Shown here piece by piece: positions 1 to 8,963 of a DNA stretch of 64,000 nucleotides (position 1 is the stretch's first letter; each line of letters begins with the position of its first letter). The stretch spans positions 1,488,001 to 1,552,000 of the forward strand of contig CAVTJK010000004.1 in NCBI GenBank assembly GCA_963734965.1. Direction: 5' to 3'. Both the position numbers and the translations under genes were made by a program. The notes under the pieces were generated by a model. The model did no database searches. It saw nothing but the letters and a program-made list of their open reading frames with translations, and was not told the origin of the DNA. Source of the stretch: UBA4742 sp963734965 (lineage in GTDB: Bacteria; Actinomycetota; Acidimicrobiia; Acidimicrobiales; Acidimicrobilacustridaceae).

Positions 1-514
1 TCGTATGGGCGGTGGTGACGATGGTGATGTCCATTCCTCGCGTGACATCGACCTGGTCGTAGTCGATCTCGGGAAAGATGAGCTGTTCGGTGACGCCGAA
101 GGTGTAGTTGCCCCGGCCGTCGAACGAGTCGGTCGGCATGCCGCGGAAGTCACGGATGCGGGGGATGGCCAGGCTGATGAGCCGGTCGAGGAACTCCCAC
201 ATGCGATCGCCCCGCAAGGTGACCTTGGCGCCGATGGCGTTGCCCTCGCGCAGCTTGAAGCCGGCGATGGACTTCTTGGCCCGGGTGGTCAACGGCTTCT
301 GGCCGGTGATGGTGCCGAGGTCGCTGATGGCGCCCTCGAGCAGCCGGGCCTGATCGGTGGCGGCGCCGACACCCATGTTGAGCACGATCTTCTCGAGCCG
401 CGGAACCTGCATGATGTTGGCCAGCCCGAGGGTCTCCTTGAGCTGGGCCCTGATCTCATCGTCGTAGCGCTGCTTGAGCCGGGGCCGGGTGGTCGTCGTG
501 GCGGTGTCGCTCAT
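1..514 (-). CDS. rplE: 50S ribosomal protein L5 (3' end outside window)
   Basis: L5 binds 5S rRNA in the central protuberance of the large subunit. The reading frame opens with ATG at 514 and gives 171 codons up to the window edge with no stop. It shows the L5 start region (LKQRYDDEIRAQLKETLGL, then ANIMQVPRLEKIVLNMGVG) and the near-terminal GMDITIVTTA motif, so only about 10 residues are missing. Its ATG overlaps the rplX stop (ATGA), which indicates translational coupling in the S10/spc operon. It is the last gene visible on this side. Confidence 0.97.
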   Translation of the reverse strand, partial: MSDTATTTTRPRLKQRYDDEIRAQLKETLGLANIMQVPRLEKIVLNMGVGAATDQARLLEGAISDLGTITGQKPLTTRAKKSIAGFKLREGNAIGAKVTLRGDRMWEFLDRLISLAIPRIRDFRGMPTDSFDGRGNYTFGVTEQLIFPEIDYDQVDVTRGMDITIVTTAHT

Positions 515-837
515 GACAGGTCCTCCCCGCACTTGCGGCAGACGCGCACCTTGGTGCCGTCGGGATCGAAGCGGTAGCCGATGCGGGTGGGTCGACCGCA
601 CGACGAGCACACGATGGCCACGTTGGACACGGGCATCGGCATCTCCTTGTCGATGATGCCGCCCTGCATCGTCGGGTTGGCCCGCGAGCCACCGCCGGCC
701 TTCTTGTGCTTCTTGGCCACGTTGAGGCCGTCGACGATGACCTTGTCCTTGGCCGGGAAGGCGAAGGACACGGTCCCGGTCTTGCCGCGGTCCTTGCCGG
801 TGAGGACCTGGACGCGGTCGCCCTTGCGGATCTTCAT
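511..837 (-). CDS. rplX: 50S ribosomal protein L24
   Basis: L24 is an early assembly protein of the 50S subunit and lies near the peptide exit. The product is 108 residues, the usual size. It starts MKIRKGDRVQVLTGKDRGKTG, the KOW-type L24 N-terminus. The C-terminus carries two CxxC pairs (C77/C80 and C100/C103, in CSSCGRPTRIGYR and CRKCGEDLS), which can form a zinc knuckle as in many non-proteobacterial L24 proteins. The start at 837 shares a base with the rplN stop (TGATG), so the two are coupled. Confidence 0.97.
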   Translation of the reverse strand: MKIRKGDRVQVLTGKDRGKTGTVSFAFPAKDKVIVDGLNVAKKHKKAGGGSRANPTMQGGIIDKEMPMPVSNVAIVCSSCGRPTRIGYRFDPDGTKVRVCRKCGEDLS

Positions 838-1205
838 CACAACACCTCCGGGGCCAGCGACACGATGCGCATGAAGCGCTTGTCGCGCAGCTCGCGGCCC
901 ACCGGGCCGAAGATGCGCGTGCCTCGCGGCTGCTGCTGGTCGTTGATCAGGACGGCGGCGTTCTCGTCGAAGCGGATGTAGGAGCCGTCGGGCCGCCGCT
1001 TCTCCTTCTTGACGCGCACGACCACGCACTTGACGACGTCGCCCTTCTTGACCTGGGCGCCGGGGATGGCGTCCTTGACGGTCGCGACGAACACGTCGCC
1101 GATCGAGGCGTACCGGCGGCGCGAGCCACCGAGCACCTTGATGCAGAGCACCTCTTTGGCGCCGCTGTTGTCGGCCACCCGCAGGCGGGTCTCCTGCTGG
1201 ATCAT
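837..1205 (-). CDS. rplN: 50S ribosomal protein L14
   Basis: L14 sits at the subunit interface and contributes to the bridge with 16S rRNA. The product is 122 residues, exactly the family length. It has the conserved start MIQQETRLRVADNSGAKEV, the central KKGDVVKCVVVRVKKEKRRPDGS region and the ending FMRIVSLAPEVL. It overlaps the rpsQ stop by 4 nt (ATGA) and the rplX start by 1 nt. Nothing is unusual. Confidence 0.98.
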   Translation of the reverse strand: MIQQETRLRVADNSGAKEVLCIKVLGGSRRRYASIGDVFVATVKDAIPGAQVKKGDVVKCVVVRVKKEKRRPDGSYIRFDENAAVLINDQQQPRGTRIFGPVGRELRDKRFMRIVSLAPEVL

Positions 1206-1480
1206 CGGGCTCGCTCCAGCACATCGACGACACGCCAGCGCTTGTTCTTGGACAGCGGCCGCGTCTCCTGCACCCGGACGCGGTCACCCACGTTGAGGTC
1301 GTTGGTCTCGTCGTGGACGAACAGCTTGGTCGTGCGCTGCACGGTCTTGTCGTAGCGAGGGTGACGGACGCGGTCGGTGACGGCGACGACGGCCGTCTTG
1401 TCCATGGCGCTCGAGATGACGAGCCCCTCACGGACCTTGCGCGGATTCGATCGGGTGGCGGTTGCGTTGTCGGCGGCCAT
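1202..1480 (-). CDS. rpsQ: 30S ribosomal protein S17
   Basis: S17 is a primary 16S rRNA-binding protein of the small subunit. The product is 92 residues: a short N-terminal extension (MAADNATATRSNPRKVREG), then the core (GLVISSAMDKTAVVAV, TTKLFVHDETNDLNVGDRVRVQETRPLSKNKRWRVVDVLE). An in-frame GTG lies one codon upstream at 1483. I prefer ATG at 1480 because it forms the TGATG junction with the rpmC stop, as at the neighbouring genes. Confidence 0.96.
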   Translation of the reverse strand: MAADNATATRSNPRKVREGLVISSAMDKTAVVAVTDRVRHPRYDKTVQRTTKLFVHDETNDLNVGDRVRVQETRPLSKNKRWRVVDVLERAR

Positions 1481-1728
1481 CACACCGTCTCCTCGGTCTG
1501 GGCTGATTGCTGGGCCTGCGCTTCGTGGGCCTTGATCTCTCGGGCCCGAAGTTCGGTGTTCACCCGGGCGACGTCCTTGCGCAGCTGGCGCAGCCGGTCG
1601 TAGTTGTCGAGCTGGCCGGTGACGTGGGTGAACCGCAGCTTGAACAGCTCGTCCTTGGTCTCGACCAGGCGCTCGACCAGGGCGGCGTCGGGCAGGTCAC
1701 GGAGCTCGGCCGCGTTCTTGCGCGCCAT
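1480..1728 (-). CDS. rpmC: 50S ribosomal protein L29
   Basis: L29 lies beside the peptide exit tunnel and forms part of the docking site for trigger factor and SRP. The product is 82 residues, slightly long for L29 because of an Ala/Gln/Glu tail after residue 65. The core has ELRDLPDAALVERLVETKDELFKLRF and the conserved QLRKDVARVNTELRARE helix. ATG at 1728 overlaps the rplP stop by one base (TGATG). Confidence 0.96.
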   Translation of the reverse strand: MARKNAAELRDLPDAALVERLVETKDELFKLRFTHVTGQLDNYDRLRQLRKDVARVNTELRAREIKAHEAQAQQSAQTEETV

Positions 1729-2144
1729 CAGAAGCCCTCGTCTCGGGTCACGAACTGCGCTTTGATCGGCAGCTTCTGGATGGCTCGGTCGATGGCCGCA
1801 CGGGCGATCACCGGGTCGTTGTAGGACAGCTCGAACAGGATCCGGCCCGGTCGCACGACCGCCACCCAGTGCTCCGGGTTGCCCTTGCCCGAGCCCATGC
1901 GGGTCTCGGCCGGCTTCTCGGTCACGGGCTTGTCGGGGAACACGTTGATCCAGACCTTGCCGCCGCGCTTGATGTGGCGGGTCATGGCGATGCGGGCCGC
2001 TTCGATCTGACGGGCGGTGATCCACCCAGGCTCGAGGGCCTTGATCCCGTAGTCGCCGAAGGTCACCGACGTCGCCCCCTTGGCCTGGCCCTTGGTGCGA
2101 CCGCGGTGGGTCTTGCGATGCTTCACCTTGCGAGGCATCAACAT
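1728..2144 (-). CDS. rplP: 50S ribosomal protein L16
   Basis: L16 binds near the A-site tRNA and the 5S rRNA region of the 50S subunit. The product is 138 residues, the standard length. It has the start PRKVKHRKTHRGRTKGQAKG, the VTFGDYGIKALEPGWITARQIEAAR block, the RMGSGKGNPEHWVAVVRPGR loop and the ELSYNDPVIARAAIDRAIQKLPIK end. There are two in-frame ATGs (2144 and 2138); either gives an intact protein. It sits 2 nt after rpsC. Confidence 0.97.
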   Translation of the reverse strand: MLMPRKVKHRKTHRGRTKGQAKGATSVTFGDYGIKALEPGWITARQIEAARIAMTRHIKRGGKVWINVFPDKPVTEKPAETRMGSGKGNPEHWVAVVRPGRILFELSYNDPVIARAAIDRAIQKLPIKAQFVTRDEGF

Positions 2145-2146
2145 GG

Positions 2147-3057
<911 letters not shown>

Positions 3058-3058
<1 letters not shown>

Positions 3059-3843
3059 CAGCTGTCCTCTCCGTCGGCGGCATCGCCGTCGGTTGCGTCA
3101 CCGGTCTCGGCGGCGTCGTCGGTGACGGTCTCGTCGACCTCGGCGTCGGTCGTGTCGGCGGCGTCCACCGCGCCGTCGTCGGTGTCGGTCTCGTCGACCT
3201 CGTCGGTTGCGTCGACCTGGCTGGCCGAATCGGTCGCCGTCTCGTCCACGTCCGCCTCGTCGACCGCGGCGCTGGCCGTCTCGTCGGCGTCGACCGTGTC
3301 GTCGTCGTGATCGTGATCATGGCCCTCGTGGTCGTGATCGTGCTCTTCTTCCTCGGTGGCCTTGCGCTCGGCCTTGGCCTGGCGGCTGCGCAGCACCCGC
3401 TGGCGGCGGGCCTCGGCGGCGCGGCCCCCGGCCCGACCGGCGCTCGAGTCGCTCTGGCGCAGGATCTCGAGGCGCTCGGCCTCGATGCGCCCGACGATCA
3501 CCGTGATGTGGCAGGTGCGCTTGCGGATGCGCGTCGCCCGACCACGAGCCCGGGGGCGCCAGCGCTTGAGGGTGGGACCCTCGTCGGCGAAGCAGGCCGC
3601 CACTTCGAGGTCCTCGGGCGACTGGCCGTCGTTGGCCTCGGCGTTGGCAATGGCCGACTCGAGGCACTTCAGGACGACCTTGGCGATGTCGCGCTCGGAG
3701 AACTCGAGGATCTCGAGGGCGCGAGCCACCGGCTCGCCGCGGATCAGATCGAGCACCTCGCGGGCCTTGTAGGCCGACGAGCGCACGTACCGGACCTGGG
3801 CGCGCGTACCCGGGCGCTCGTTGGTCTTGACGCCGAAGCTCAT
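3058..3843 (-). CDS. rplV: 50S ribosomal protein L22 with His-rich and acidic tail
   Basis: L22 lines the nascent-peptide exit tunnel. The product is 261 residues, about twice the usual 110-120. Residues 1-130 are a normal L22: RAQVRYVRSSAYKAREVLDLIRG start, then KRWRPRARGRATRIRKRTCHITVIV with the tunnel hairpin. Residues 131-166 are basic and helical. Residues 168-179 are a His/Asp tract (HDHDHEGHDHDH, six His). Residues 181-261 are an Asp/Glu/Ala/Thr/Val-only tail. I chose the ATG at 3843 over an in-frame upstream GTG at 3909, because MSFGVKTNERPGTRAQ matches the family start and the upstream part would lie inside rpsS. The tail's function is unknown; metal binding by the His tract is inference. 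Confidence 0.96.
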
Positions 3844-3844
3844 G

Positions 3845-4123
3845 TCAACGCCGTCCCTTGTGTTCCTGGCCGGCGTGGAAGCGGAACGTCCGAGTGGGCG
3901 CGAACTCACCGAGCTTGTGGCCGACCATCGACTCGGTGATGTACACGGGTACGTGCTTGCGCCCGTCGTGGACGGCGATGGTGTGGCCGACCATCTCGGG
4001 GATGATCGTCGAGCGGCGCGACCAGGTCTTGATCACGCGCTTCTCGTTCTGCTCGTTCAGGGCGTCGACCTTCTTGAGCAGATGGTCGTCGACGAACGGG
4101 CCCTTCTTGAGGCTGCGAGGCAT
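3845..4123 (-). CDS. rpsS: 30S ribosomal protein S19
   Basis: S19 is a head protein of the small subunit, complexed with S13. The product is 92 residues, normal length, with MPRSLKKGPFVDDHLLKKV at the start, IKTWSRRSTIIPEMVGHTIAVHDGRKHVPVYI in the middle and KLGEFAPTRTFRFHAG near the end. The gap to rplV is 1 nt. It lies between rplB and rplV, as in the canonical S10 operon. Confidence 0.98.
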   Translation of the reverse strand: MPRSLKKGPFVDDHLLKKVDALNEQNEKRVIKTWSRRSTIIPEMVGHTIAVHDGRKHVPVYITESMVGHKLGEFAPTRTFRFHAGQEHKGRR

Positions 4124-4137
4124 GTCGTGTGTCCCCT

Positions 4138-4974
4138 CTACCGGCGCGAACCGCGAGTGCGGCGGCGGCGGACGATGAGTTGCTGCGAGGGCTTGGTCTT
4201 GTCGCGCGTGCGGCCTTCGGGTTTGCCCCACGGCGACACGGGATGACGGCCACCCGAGGTCTTGCCCTCGCCACCACCATGGGGATGGTCGACGGGATTC
4301 ATGGCCACGCCCCGGGTCTGGGGGCGAACGCCCTTCCACCGGTTGCGACCGGCCTTGCCGATCTTGATGAGCTCGAACTCGGCGTTGCCGACCTCGCCGA
4401 CGGTGGCGCGGCAGTCGATCGGAACCCGGCGCATCTCGGTGCTGGGCAGCCGCAGGGTGGCGAAGTCGCCCTCCTTGGCCACGAGCTGCACGCTGGCGCC
4501 GGCACTGCGGGCCATCTTGGCCCCGCCGCCCGGCTTGAGCTCGACGTTGTGGATCGTGGTACCGACCGGGATGTACCGCATGGGCAGGGCGTTGCCGGGG
4601 CGGATCTCCGAGCCCTGGCCGCTCTGGAGCAGATCGCCCACGCCCACGCCGGCCGGAGCGATGATGTAGCGCTTCTCGCCGTCGAGGTAGTGCAGCAACA
4701 GGATGCGGCAGTTGCGATTCGGGTCGTACTCGACGGCCGCGACCTTGGCCGGCACGCCGTCCTTGGTGCGGCGGAAGTCGATGATGCGGTACTGCTGCTT
4801 GTGACCGCCGCCCTTGTGGCGGGCCGTCTTGCGCCCGTAGCTGTTGCGCCCGCCGGTGTTGGGCTTGGGGGCGAGCAGCGACTTCTCGGGCGTGGTCTTG
4901 GTGATCTCGGAGAAGTCAGAGACGGTCTGGAACCGACGTCCCGGACTGGTGGGCTTGCGTTTGCGGAGGGCCAT
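4138..4974 (-). CDS. rplB: 50S ribosomal protein L2
   Basis: L2 is needed for subunit association and peptidyl transferase activity. The product is 278 residues, the family length. The N-terminal RNA-binding domain has the GGRNSYGRKTARHKGGGHKQ stretch. The C-terminal block NPVDHPHGGGEGKTSGGR includes the conserved histidine of the HPHGGG motif, and the protein ends in a basic RRRRTRGSRR tail. ATG at 4974 lies 5 nt after rplW. Confidence 0.98.
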   Translation of the reverse strand: MALRKRKPTSPGRRFQTVSDFSEITKTTPEKSLLAPKPNTGGRNSYGRKTARHKGGGHKQQYRIIDFRRTKDGVPAKVAAVEYDPNRNCRILLLHYLDGEKRYIIAPAGVGVGDLLQSGQGSEIRPGNALPMRYIPVGTTIHNVELKPGGGAKMARSAGASVQLVAKEGDFATLRLPSTEMRRVPIDCRATVGEVGNAEFELIKIGKAGRNRWKGVRPQTRGVAMNPVDHPHGGGEGKTSGGRHPVSPWGKPEGRTRDKTKPSQQLIVRRRRTRGSRR

Positions 4975-4979
4975 GGTTC

Positions 4980-5270
4980 CTATGCCTCGAACAGGTCGAT
5001 CGTGTCGCCCTCGACCAGCGTCACGAGGGCTCGCTTGCTGTCAGGACGGGTGCCGAAGGTGGGCGAGCGTCGGTTGCGCTTGCGCTTGCCCTTGCGGTTG
5101 AGCGTGTTCACCTTCTGGACGCGGACCCCGAAGATCGAGCTGACGGCGTCGCTGATCTCGGGCTTGCTGGCATCGGGGTGGACCTTGAAGGTGTAGACCC
5201 CGCGATCGGAGAGCCCGTAGGACTTCTCGCTCACGACCGGTTCGATGATGACGTCACGGGGGTCCTTCAC
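4980..5270 (-). CDS. rplW: 50S ribosomal protein L23
   Basis: L23 is located at the tunnel exit and is the main ribosomal docking site for trigger factor and SRP. The product is 96 residues, normal length. It has PRDVIIEPVVSEKSYGL at the start and the IFGVRVQKVNTLNRKGKRKRNRR loop typical of bacterial L23. ATG at 5270 overlaps the rplD stop by 4 nt. Confidence 0.97.
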   Translation of the reverse strand: MKDPRDVIIEPVVSEKSYGLSDRGVYTFKVHPDASKPEISDAVSSIFGVRVQKVNTLNRKGKRKRNRRSPTFGTRPDSKRALVTLVEGDTIDLFEA

Positions 5271-6364
5271 GAGTCGTCTCCATCGGGCTGGATCGTCTGG
5301 TTGAACGAGAAGCCACCTTCGGGCTTGGACTCGCCGGCATCATCAGGCGCTTCGGCGGCGACCTCGTCGGGCTGGTCGGCGCGCGACGCGTCGGCCTGCT
5401 CCTTGGCCGCGCGCACCTCGGCTTCCTTCTCGGACTTGAGGCGAGCGGCCTCGAACCGCGGGTCGGTCTTCTCGCCGGCGGGCTTGACCCGCTCGGAGGG
5501 ATCGACCGGCTTGGCCGCCTCTCCCGAGCTCTTGGGCCGGTTGGGCAGATCGCTGGCCATGTCGCTGTCCTCCCCCGACTCGGACCCCTCGGTCGTCTCG
5601 GCCTGGCTCGCGGCCGTGGCCTCGGTGGCCCCAGCCGACTTCTTGGCCGCCGGCGTGGCCTTCTTGGCCGCCGGCGTGGCCTTCTTGGTGGCCGCCGGCT
5701 TGGCCGCCGCCGGCGTCCGGGTCGCCTTGGCCGTACCGGTCGCCCCGTCGGAACCCGACGAGCTCGGCAGGGCGTCGCGGGTGAACACGACGAAGTCGGA
5801 CACCAGGATGTCGTAGGCGTTGAGCTCGCCCGGCTCGAGCAGGTGCACCTGGGGCAGGTTGCGGAAGCTCTTGGCGGCGACGAAGTCGTCGGGGGCCACG
5901 ACGACCACCACGCGACCCTCGAGCTCGAGCGCCGACAGAGCGGCGGCGGCCGCCTTGGTGCTCGGTGCGTCCAGTCCCCAGGTGTCGATCACGACGACCT
6001 TGCCGTCCGCGGCGCGGTCGGAGAGGGCCGACCGCAGGGCGAGCTTGATCATCTTCTTGGGGGTGCGCTGGGCGTAGCTGCGTGGCTTGGGGCCGAGGGC
6101 GACGCCGCCGCCCTTCCACTGGGGCGAGCGGATCGAGCCCTGGCGGGCCCGGCCGGTGCCCTTCTGCTTCCACGGCTTGGCGCCACCGCCACGGACCTCG
6201 GCGCGGGTCTTGGTGCTCTGGGTGCCCGAACGCCGGGCGGCCAGCTGGGCGGTCACGACCTGGTGCATGACCGCGAGGTTGGGCGTGATGCCGAAGATGG
6301 CTTCGTCGAGCTCGACCGTGCCCTGTTCGGTGCCGCCGGCGTCGACGACCTTGACCGACGTCAT
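5267..6364 (-). CDS. rplD: 50S ribosomal protein L4 with long C-terminal extension
   Basis: L4 lines the exit tunnel and in some bacteria represses the S10 operon. The product is 365 residues, against about 205-220 usual. Residues 1-200 are the normal fold, with the RRSGTQSTKTRAEVRGGGAKPWKQKGTG RNA-binding loop (split here for length: RRSGTQSTKT, then GGGAKPWKQKGTGRARQG). Residues 201-365 are low-complexity: Ala/Lys/Pro-rich with a KKATPAA repeat (227-242), then Glu/Asp/Ala-rich. Start ATG 6364 overlaps the rplC stop by one base. The extension has no fold I recognise. Confidence 0.96.
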   Translation of the reverse strand: MTSVKVVDAGGTEQGTVELDEAIFGITPNLAVMHQVVTAQLAARRSGTQSTKTRAEVRGGGAKPWKQKGTGRARQGSIRSPQWKGGGVALGPKPRSYAQRTPKKMIKLALRSALSDRAADGKVVVIDTWGLDAPSTKAAAAALSALELEGRVVVVVAPDDFVAAKSFRNLPQVHLLEPGELNAYDILVSDFVVFTRDALPSSSGSDGATGTAKATRTPAAAKPAATKKATPAAKKATPAAKKSAGATEATAASQAETTEGSESGEDSDMASDLPNRPKSSGEAAKPVDPSERVKPAGEKTDPRFEAARLKSEKEAEVRAAKEQADASRADQPDEVAAEAPDDAGESKPEGGFSFNQTIQPDGDDS

Positions 6365-7023
6365 CAGGCACCGCCCTTGGTCGCCGCCGAGGCCTTGACC
6401 GCGTCGCGGACGATGACCAGCCCACCCTTGGGACCCGGGATGGCGCCTCGGACGAGCAGCAGCCCGCGCTCGGCGTCGGCTTCGACGACCTGCAGGTTGA
6501 GGGTCGTCACCTTCTCGCCACCCATGCGGCCGGCCATGCGCGTGCCCTTGAACACCCGAGCCGGCGTGGCACAGGCCCCGACCGAACCCGGCTTGCGGTG
6601 GACGCGGTGGGTGCCGTGCGAGGCCTTCTGACCCGAGAAGTTGTGGCGCTTCATCGTCCCGGCGAAGCCCTTGCCTCGGCTCACCGCGGTCACGTCGACC
6701 AGTTCGCCGGCCACCAGCAGGTCGACGCTCAGCTCCTGGCCGATCTCGAACTCGCTGATGTCGTCGAGGCGCAGCTCGACCAGCCTGGGTCCGGCGCCGA
6801 CGCCGGCCTTGGCGAAGTGCCCGGCCTCGGGCTGGCTCAACTTGCGGGGGTCCTTCGCACCGAAGGTGACCTGCAAGGCGCTGTAGCCGTCACGCTCGGG
6901 GGTCTTGATCTGGACGACGCGCATGGGTGCGACCTTGACCACGGTGACAGGGACGACGCGGTTGTCGTCGTCCCACACCTGTGTCATGCCGACCTTTTCG
7001 CCGACCAATGCCTTGTTCGCCAT
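6364..7023 (-). CDS. rplC: 50S ribosomal protein L3
   Basis: L3 is a primary 23S rRNA-binding protein whose central loop reaches the peptidyl transferase centre. The product is 219 residues, normal length. It has ALVGEKVGMTQVWDDDNR at the start, SRGKGFAGTMKRHNF in the loop region and GTRMAGRMGGEKVTTLNL near the end. ATG at 7023 follows an AAGGAA Shine-Dalgarno. An in-frame extension upstream to 7110 is rejected because it lacks family similarity. It is the first gene after the plus-strand island and has its own promoter and long leader. Confidence 0.97.
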   Translation of the reverse strand: MANKALVGEKVGMTQVWDDDNRVVPVTVVKVAPMRVVQIKTPERDGYSALQVTFGAKDPRKLSQPEAGHFAKAGVGAGPRLVELRLDDISEFEIGQELSVDLLVAGELVDVTAVSRGKGFAGTMKRHNFSGQKASHGTHRVHRKPGSVGACATPARVFKGTRMAGRMGGEKVTTLNLQVVEADAERGLLLVRGAIPGPKGGLVIVRDAVKASAATKGGA

Positions 7024-7248
7024 ACCGGCTGGGTTCCTTGTTTCAGTCGCTTGCCCGAGCGGCTCGGCGCGCCATGGCGCCGAGTGCCTGTTCACGCGAG
7101 CGCTCCGCACGGGAAACCCGGCGGAGCGCCTGTTCTATTGGGCTGCGGGGTCCCAGCCTCCCGAAGGGTGCTGGCCGCCGCAGACGTCAGTTGGTTGATG
7201 CGGTCCGGACTTGCGGCGCGTGAGCCATCACAGACCCCCACGCACGGA
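7024..7248 (-). promoter_or_regulatory. structured 5' leader of rplC
   Basis: About 225 nt separate the predicted transcription start (near 7248) from rplC. Two strong hairpins are visible. One at 7100-7129 has a 9-bp stem GCGCTCCGC/GCGGAGCGC. The other at 7063-7084 has an 8-bp stem CTCGGCGC/GCGCCGAG. Such leaders upstream of ribosomal protein operons often bind a product of the operon (L4 in the E. coli S10 operon). That function here is inference. Confidence 0.5.
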
Positions 7249-7254
7249 TGGGTC

Positions 7255-7283
7255 AGCATAGCGGGCCGCTCGGCCGACGACAA
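7255..7283 (-). promoter_or_regulatory. sigma-70 type promoter for the rplC operon
   Basis: On the minus strand a -35 TTGTCG (7283-7278) is followed after 17 bp by -10 TATGCT (7260-7255). It lies back to back with the promoter of the plus-strand DUF3445 gene. It lets the L3-to-L5 operon be transcribed separately from rpsJ. Confidence 0.65.
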
Positions 7284-7294
7284 AGCCGCCCGCC

Positions 7295-7300
7295 CATACT
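7295..7300 (+). promoter_or_regulatory. -10 box of a leaderless promoter (DUF3445 gene)
   Basis: CATACT lies 6 nt before the GTG start at 7307, so transcription would begin at or next to the start codon. No Shine-Dalgarno is present upstream of the GTG. Confidence 0.55.
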
Positions 7301-7306
7301 GGTCAG

Positions 7307-8182
7307 GTGGGTCCCGATCGTTCATCTCCGCTCCCCGGTTCGGCGCCGTCGTGGCTCGACGAGCTGACCCTGAAGCCGGGTCCGCCCTGGCTGTCGATGG
7401 GGCTGCGCCCGCTCGACCTCGACGACTGGCTGATCGTCGACGAGGGCTACGAGACCGAGATGGCCCTGAAGGCCGAGCTGCGGGCTGAGCGTCCTGACCA
7501 GGTGTTCCAGGCTCGGAACGGCTCAGAAGAGGCCGGCGGCGAGGCGCTCGAGCTCATCGCGGAGTGGGTGGGGCGCCGCCATGGCGATCTGGCGGCCCCA
7601 CCCCCGCTCGAGACCCGCCACCCGCTCGACCAGGCCGGACGGCTCGTCCAGGAGGATCTGTGCCTCATGACGGCGCAGGCCGAGGGCTACCGCCTCGAGG
7701 CCGCCTCGGTCTGCTTCCCGTCTCATTGGCGGCTGGCCGACAAGATGGGCCACTCGCTGGCCGCGATCCACCGACCCGTGCCCCACTACCCGGGTGAGCT
7801 CGAACGCCGGGTCGACACGTTCTTCGAGCGGTTGCGCCCCGAGCGCCCGGTCGTGCGCCGGAACCTGTCGATCCACGACCACGACGACCTCTTCCGTCCC
7901 GAGCCCCACGAGTCGGCGGACTCGTTCGCCCCCGACCCGAGCGGCATCGACCAGGTGTGGCTCCGCAGCGAGCGTCAGACGCTGCGTCGACTGCCAACGA
8001 CCGGATCGATCCTGTTCACCATCAAGACCCAGCAGTGCCCGGCGGCCGTTCTGGCCACCCGACCGGATGTGGCCCACGCGCTGGCCGAGCGCCTCGCTAG
8101 CGTCGAAGCCGAACGACGGACCCTCGGCCAGCCGATCGCCTTTCCGGCGTGGCTCGAGTCGTGGCTGAACGATCTGGCCTGA
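7307..8182 (+). CDS. DUF3445 family protein (heme-dependent oxidative N-demethylase-like)
   Basis: This 291-residue protein matches the pattern I know for DUF3445, a family that includes heme-dependent oxidative N-demethylase subunits. It has LCLMTAQAEGYRLEAASVCFPSHW around residues 116-139 (family block ending VCFPSxW), IHRPVPHY soon after, and RSERQTLRRLPTTGSILFTI at about 220-239. The GTG start at 7307 sits 6 nt after a -10 box, consistent with a leaderless mRNA. The gene lies alone on the plus strand between the two parts of the ribosomal operon. The substrate cannot be told from sequence, and the family call rests on motif memory only. Confidence 0.75.
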   Translation: MGPDRSSPLPGSAPSWLDELTLKPGPPWLSMGLRPLDLDDWLIVDEGYETEMALKAELRAERPDQVFQARNGSEEAGGEALELIAEWVGRRHGDLAAPPPLETRHPLDQAGRLVQEDLCLMTAQAEGYRLEAASVCFPSHWRLADKMGHSLAAIHRPVPHYPGELERRVDTFFERLRPERPVVRRNLSIHDHDDLFRPEPHESADSFAPDPSGIDQVWLRSERQTLRRLPTTGSILFTIKTQQCPAAVLATRPDVAHALAERLASVEAERRTLGQPIAFPAWLESWLNDLA

Positions 8183-8264
8183 ACGCACATCTGTTCCCCT
8201 GGATGCGCTAGACTACCTGAGCCTTCCCCGGCCGACTCGAGATCTGTCCGAGAGGGGAACGCCG

Positions 8265-8555
8265 ATGCTCGCCCGACGACTGGTGTACGACCTTCACGCC
8301 TCGCTGGCCTACGCCATGGGAGCCCGACCGACGTGGACGCTCTTCCAGCTGCTGCGCACCGCCAATGCCAACCAACCGTTCCCGGGCCGCCAGGTCGAGC
8401 CCGAGGACGTCTTCGTGCTGCACGCCGCTCTGGCCCATCTGCTCGACGCCGACTCGGCGTGGACCCTGATCGAGATCCTTCGAGAGGCCCACGACAGCCA
8501 GCTCCCCGACGGCACTCCGTGGCCGTCGGCCATCCACCCCGACCCCGAGGCGTGA
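8265..8555 (+). CDS. small protein of unknown function
   Basis: A 96-residue acidic-to-neutral protein I do not recognise. It looks mostly helical (LVYDLHASLAYAMG, FVLHAALAHLLDADSAW) with two similar halves around Trp-rich pieces, PTWTLFQLLRTAN and SAWTLIEILREAH, which suggests an internal duplication of a short helical motif. A Shine-Dalgarno-like GAGAGGGGAAC precedes the ATG, and a TAGACT box lies at 8209-8214. It follows the DUF3445 gene by 82 nt. Confidence 0.65.
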   Translation: MLARRLVYDLHASLAYAMGARPTWTLFQLLRTANANQPFPGRQVEPEDVFVLHAALAHLLDADSAWTLIEILREAHDSQLPDGTPWPSAIHPDPEA

Positions 8556-8597
8556 CGGTGACGGACTCGGCCGCAACGCTCGAAAGGATCAGGCACA

Positions 8598-8894
8598 ATG
8601 GCGATCGATGAGGCCACTCGTCACCATCTGCACACGCAGGCGGCCCGCTCGATGGACGAGCGCGCCGCCGACGGGCTGATGGAGATGCTCCCGCCAGTCG
8701 GCTGGGCCGACGTCGCGACCAAGCACGACCTGGCGCAGCTCGAACAACGCATCGACCTGCGGTTCGAGCGCCAGTTCGCCGAGCTCCGTGCCGAGCTCCA
8801 CAGCTGCCTCAACGCCCAGACCAAGACGCTGTTCTTCGGCCTGATCACCGTGATGACCGGGATCGTCGCCGCCGCGGTGGCCTTCGCCCACTGA
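8598..8894 (+). CDS. small coiled-coil protein with C-terminal membrane anchor
   Basis: A 98-residue protein. The N-terminal third contains LMEMLPPVGWADVATKHDL, a motif I associate with a family of small actinobacterial DUF1640-like proteins. Next comes a charged coiled coil (LEQRIDLRFERQFAELRAELHS, split: LEQRIDLRFERQF and AELRAELHS). The C-terminus is a single hydrophobic segment (TLFFGLITVMTGIVAAAVAF). An AAGGA Shine-Dalgarno precedes the ATG at 8598. Function is unknown; membrane-anchored oligomer is inference. Confidence 0.7.
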   Translation: MAIDEATRHHLHTQAARSMDERAADGLMEMLPPVGWADVATKHDLAQLEQRIDLRFERQFAELRAELHSCLNAQTKTLFFGLITVMTGIVAAAVAFAH

Positions 8895-8963
8895 CCGGTC
8901 CAACCAGCCGCCCCACCCCGCCACCCGGCCTCGGACCCTGCACCGCGAGCGCCTACGCGACGG

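Noticed and set aside
3307..3342. His/Asp tract as part of a separate metal-transport gene
   Set aside because: It is in frame with L22 with no start, Shine-Dalgarno or membrane segment of its own.
7024..7110. N-terminal extension of rplC
   Set aside because: It covers a strong hairpin in the leader and lacks L3 similarity; the ATG at 7023 has a good Shine-Dalgarno.
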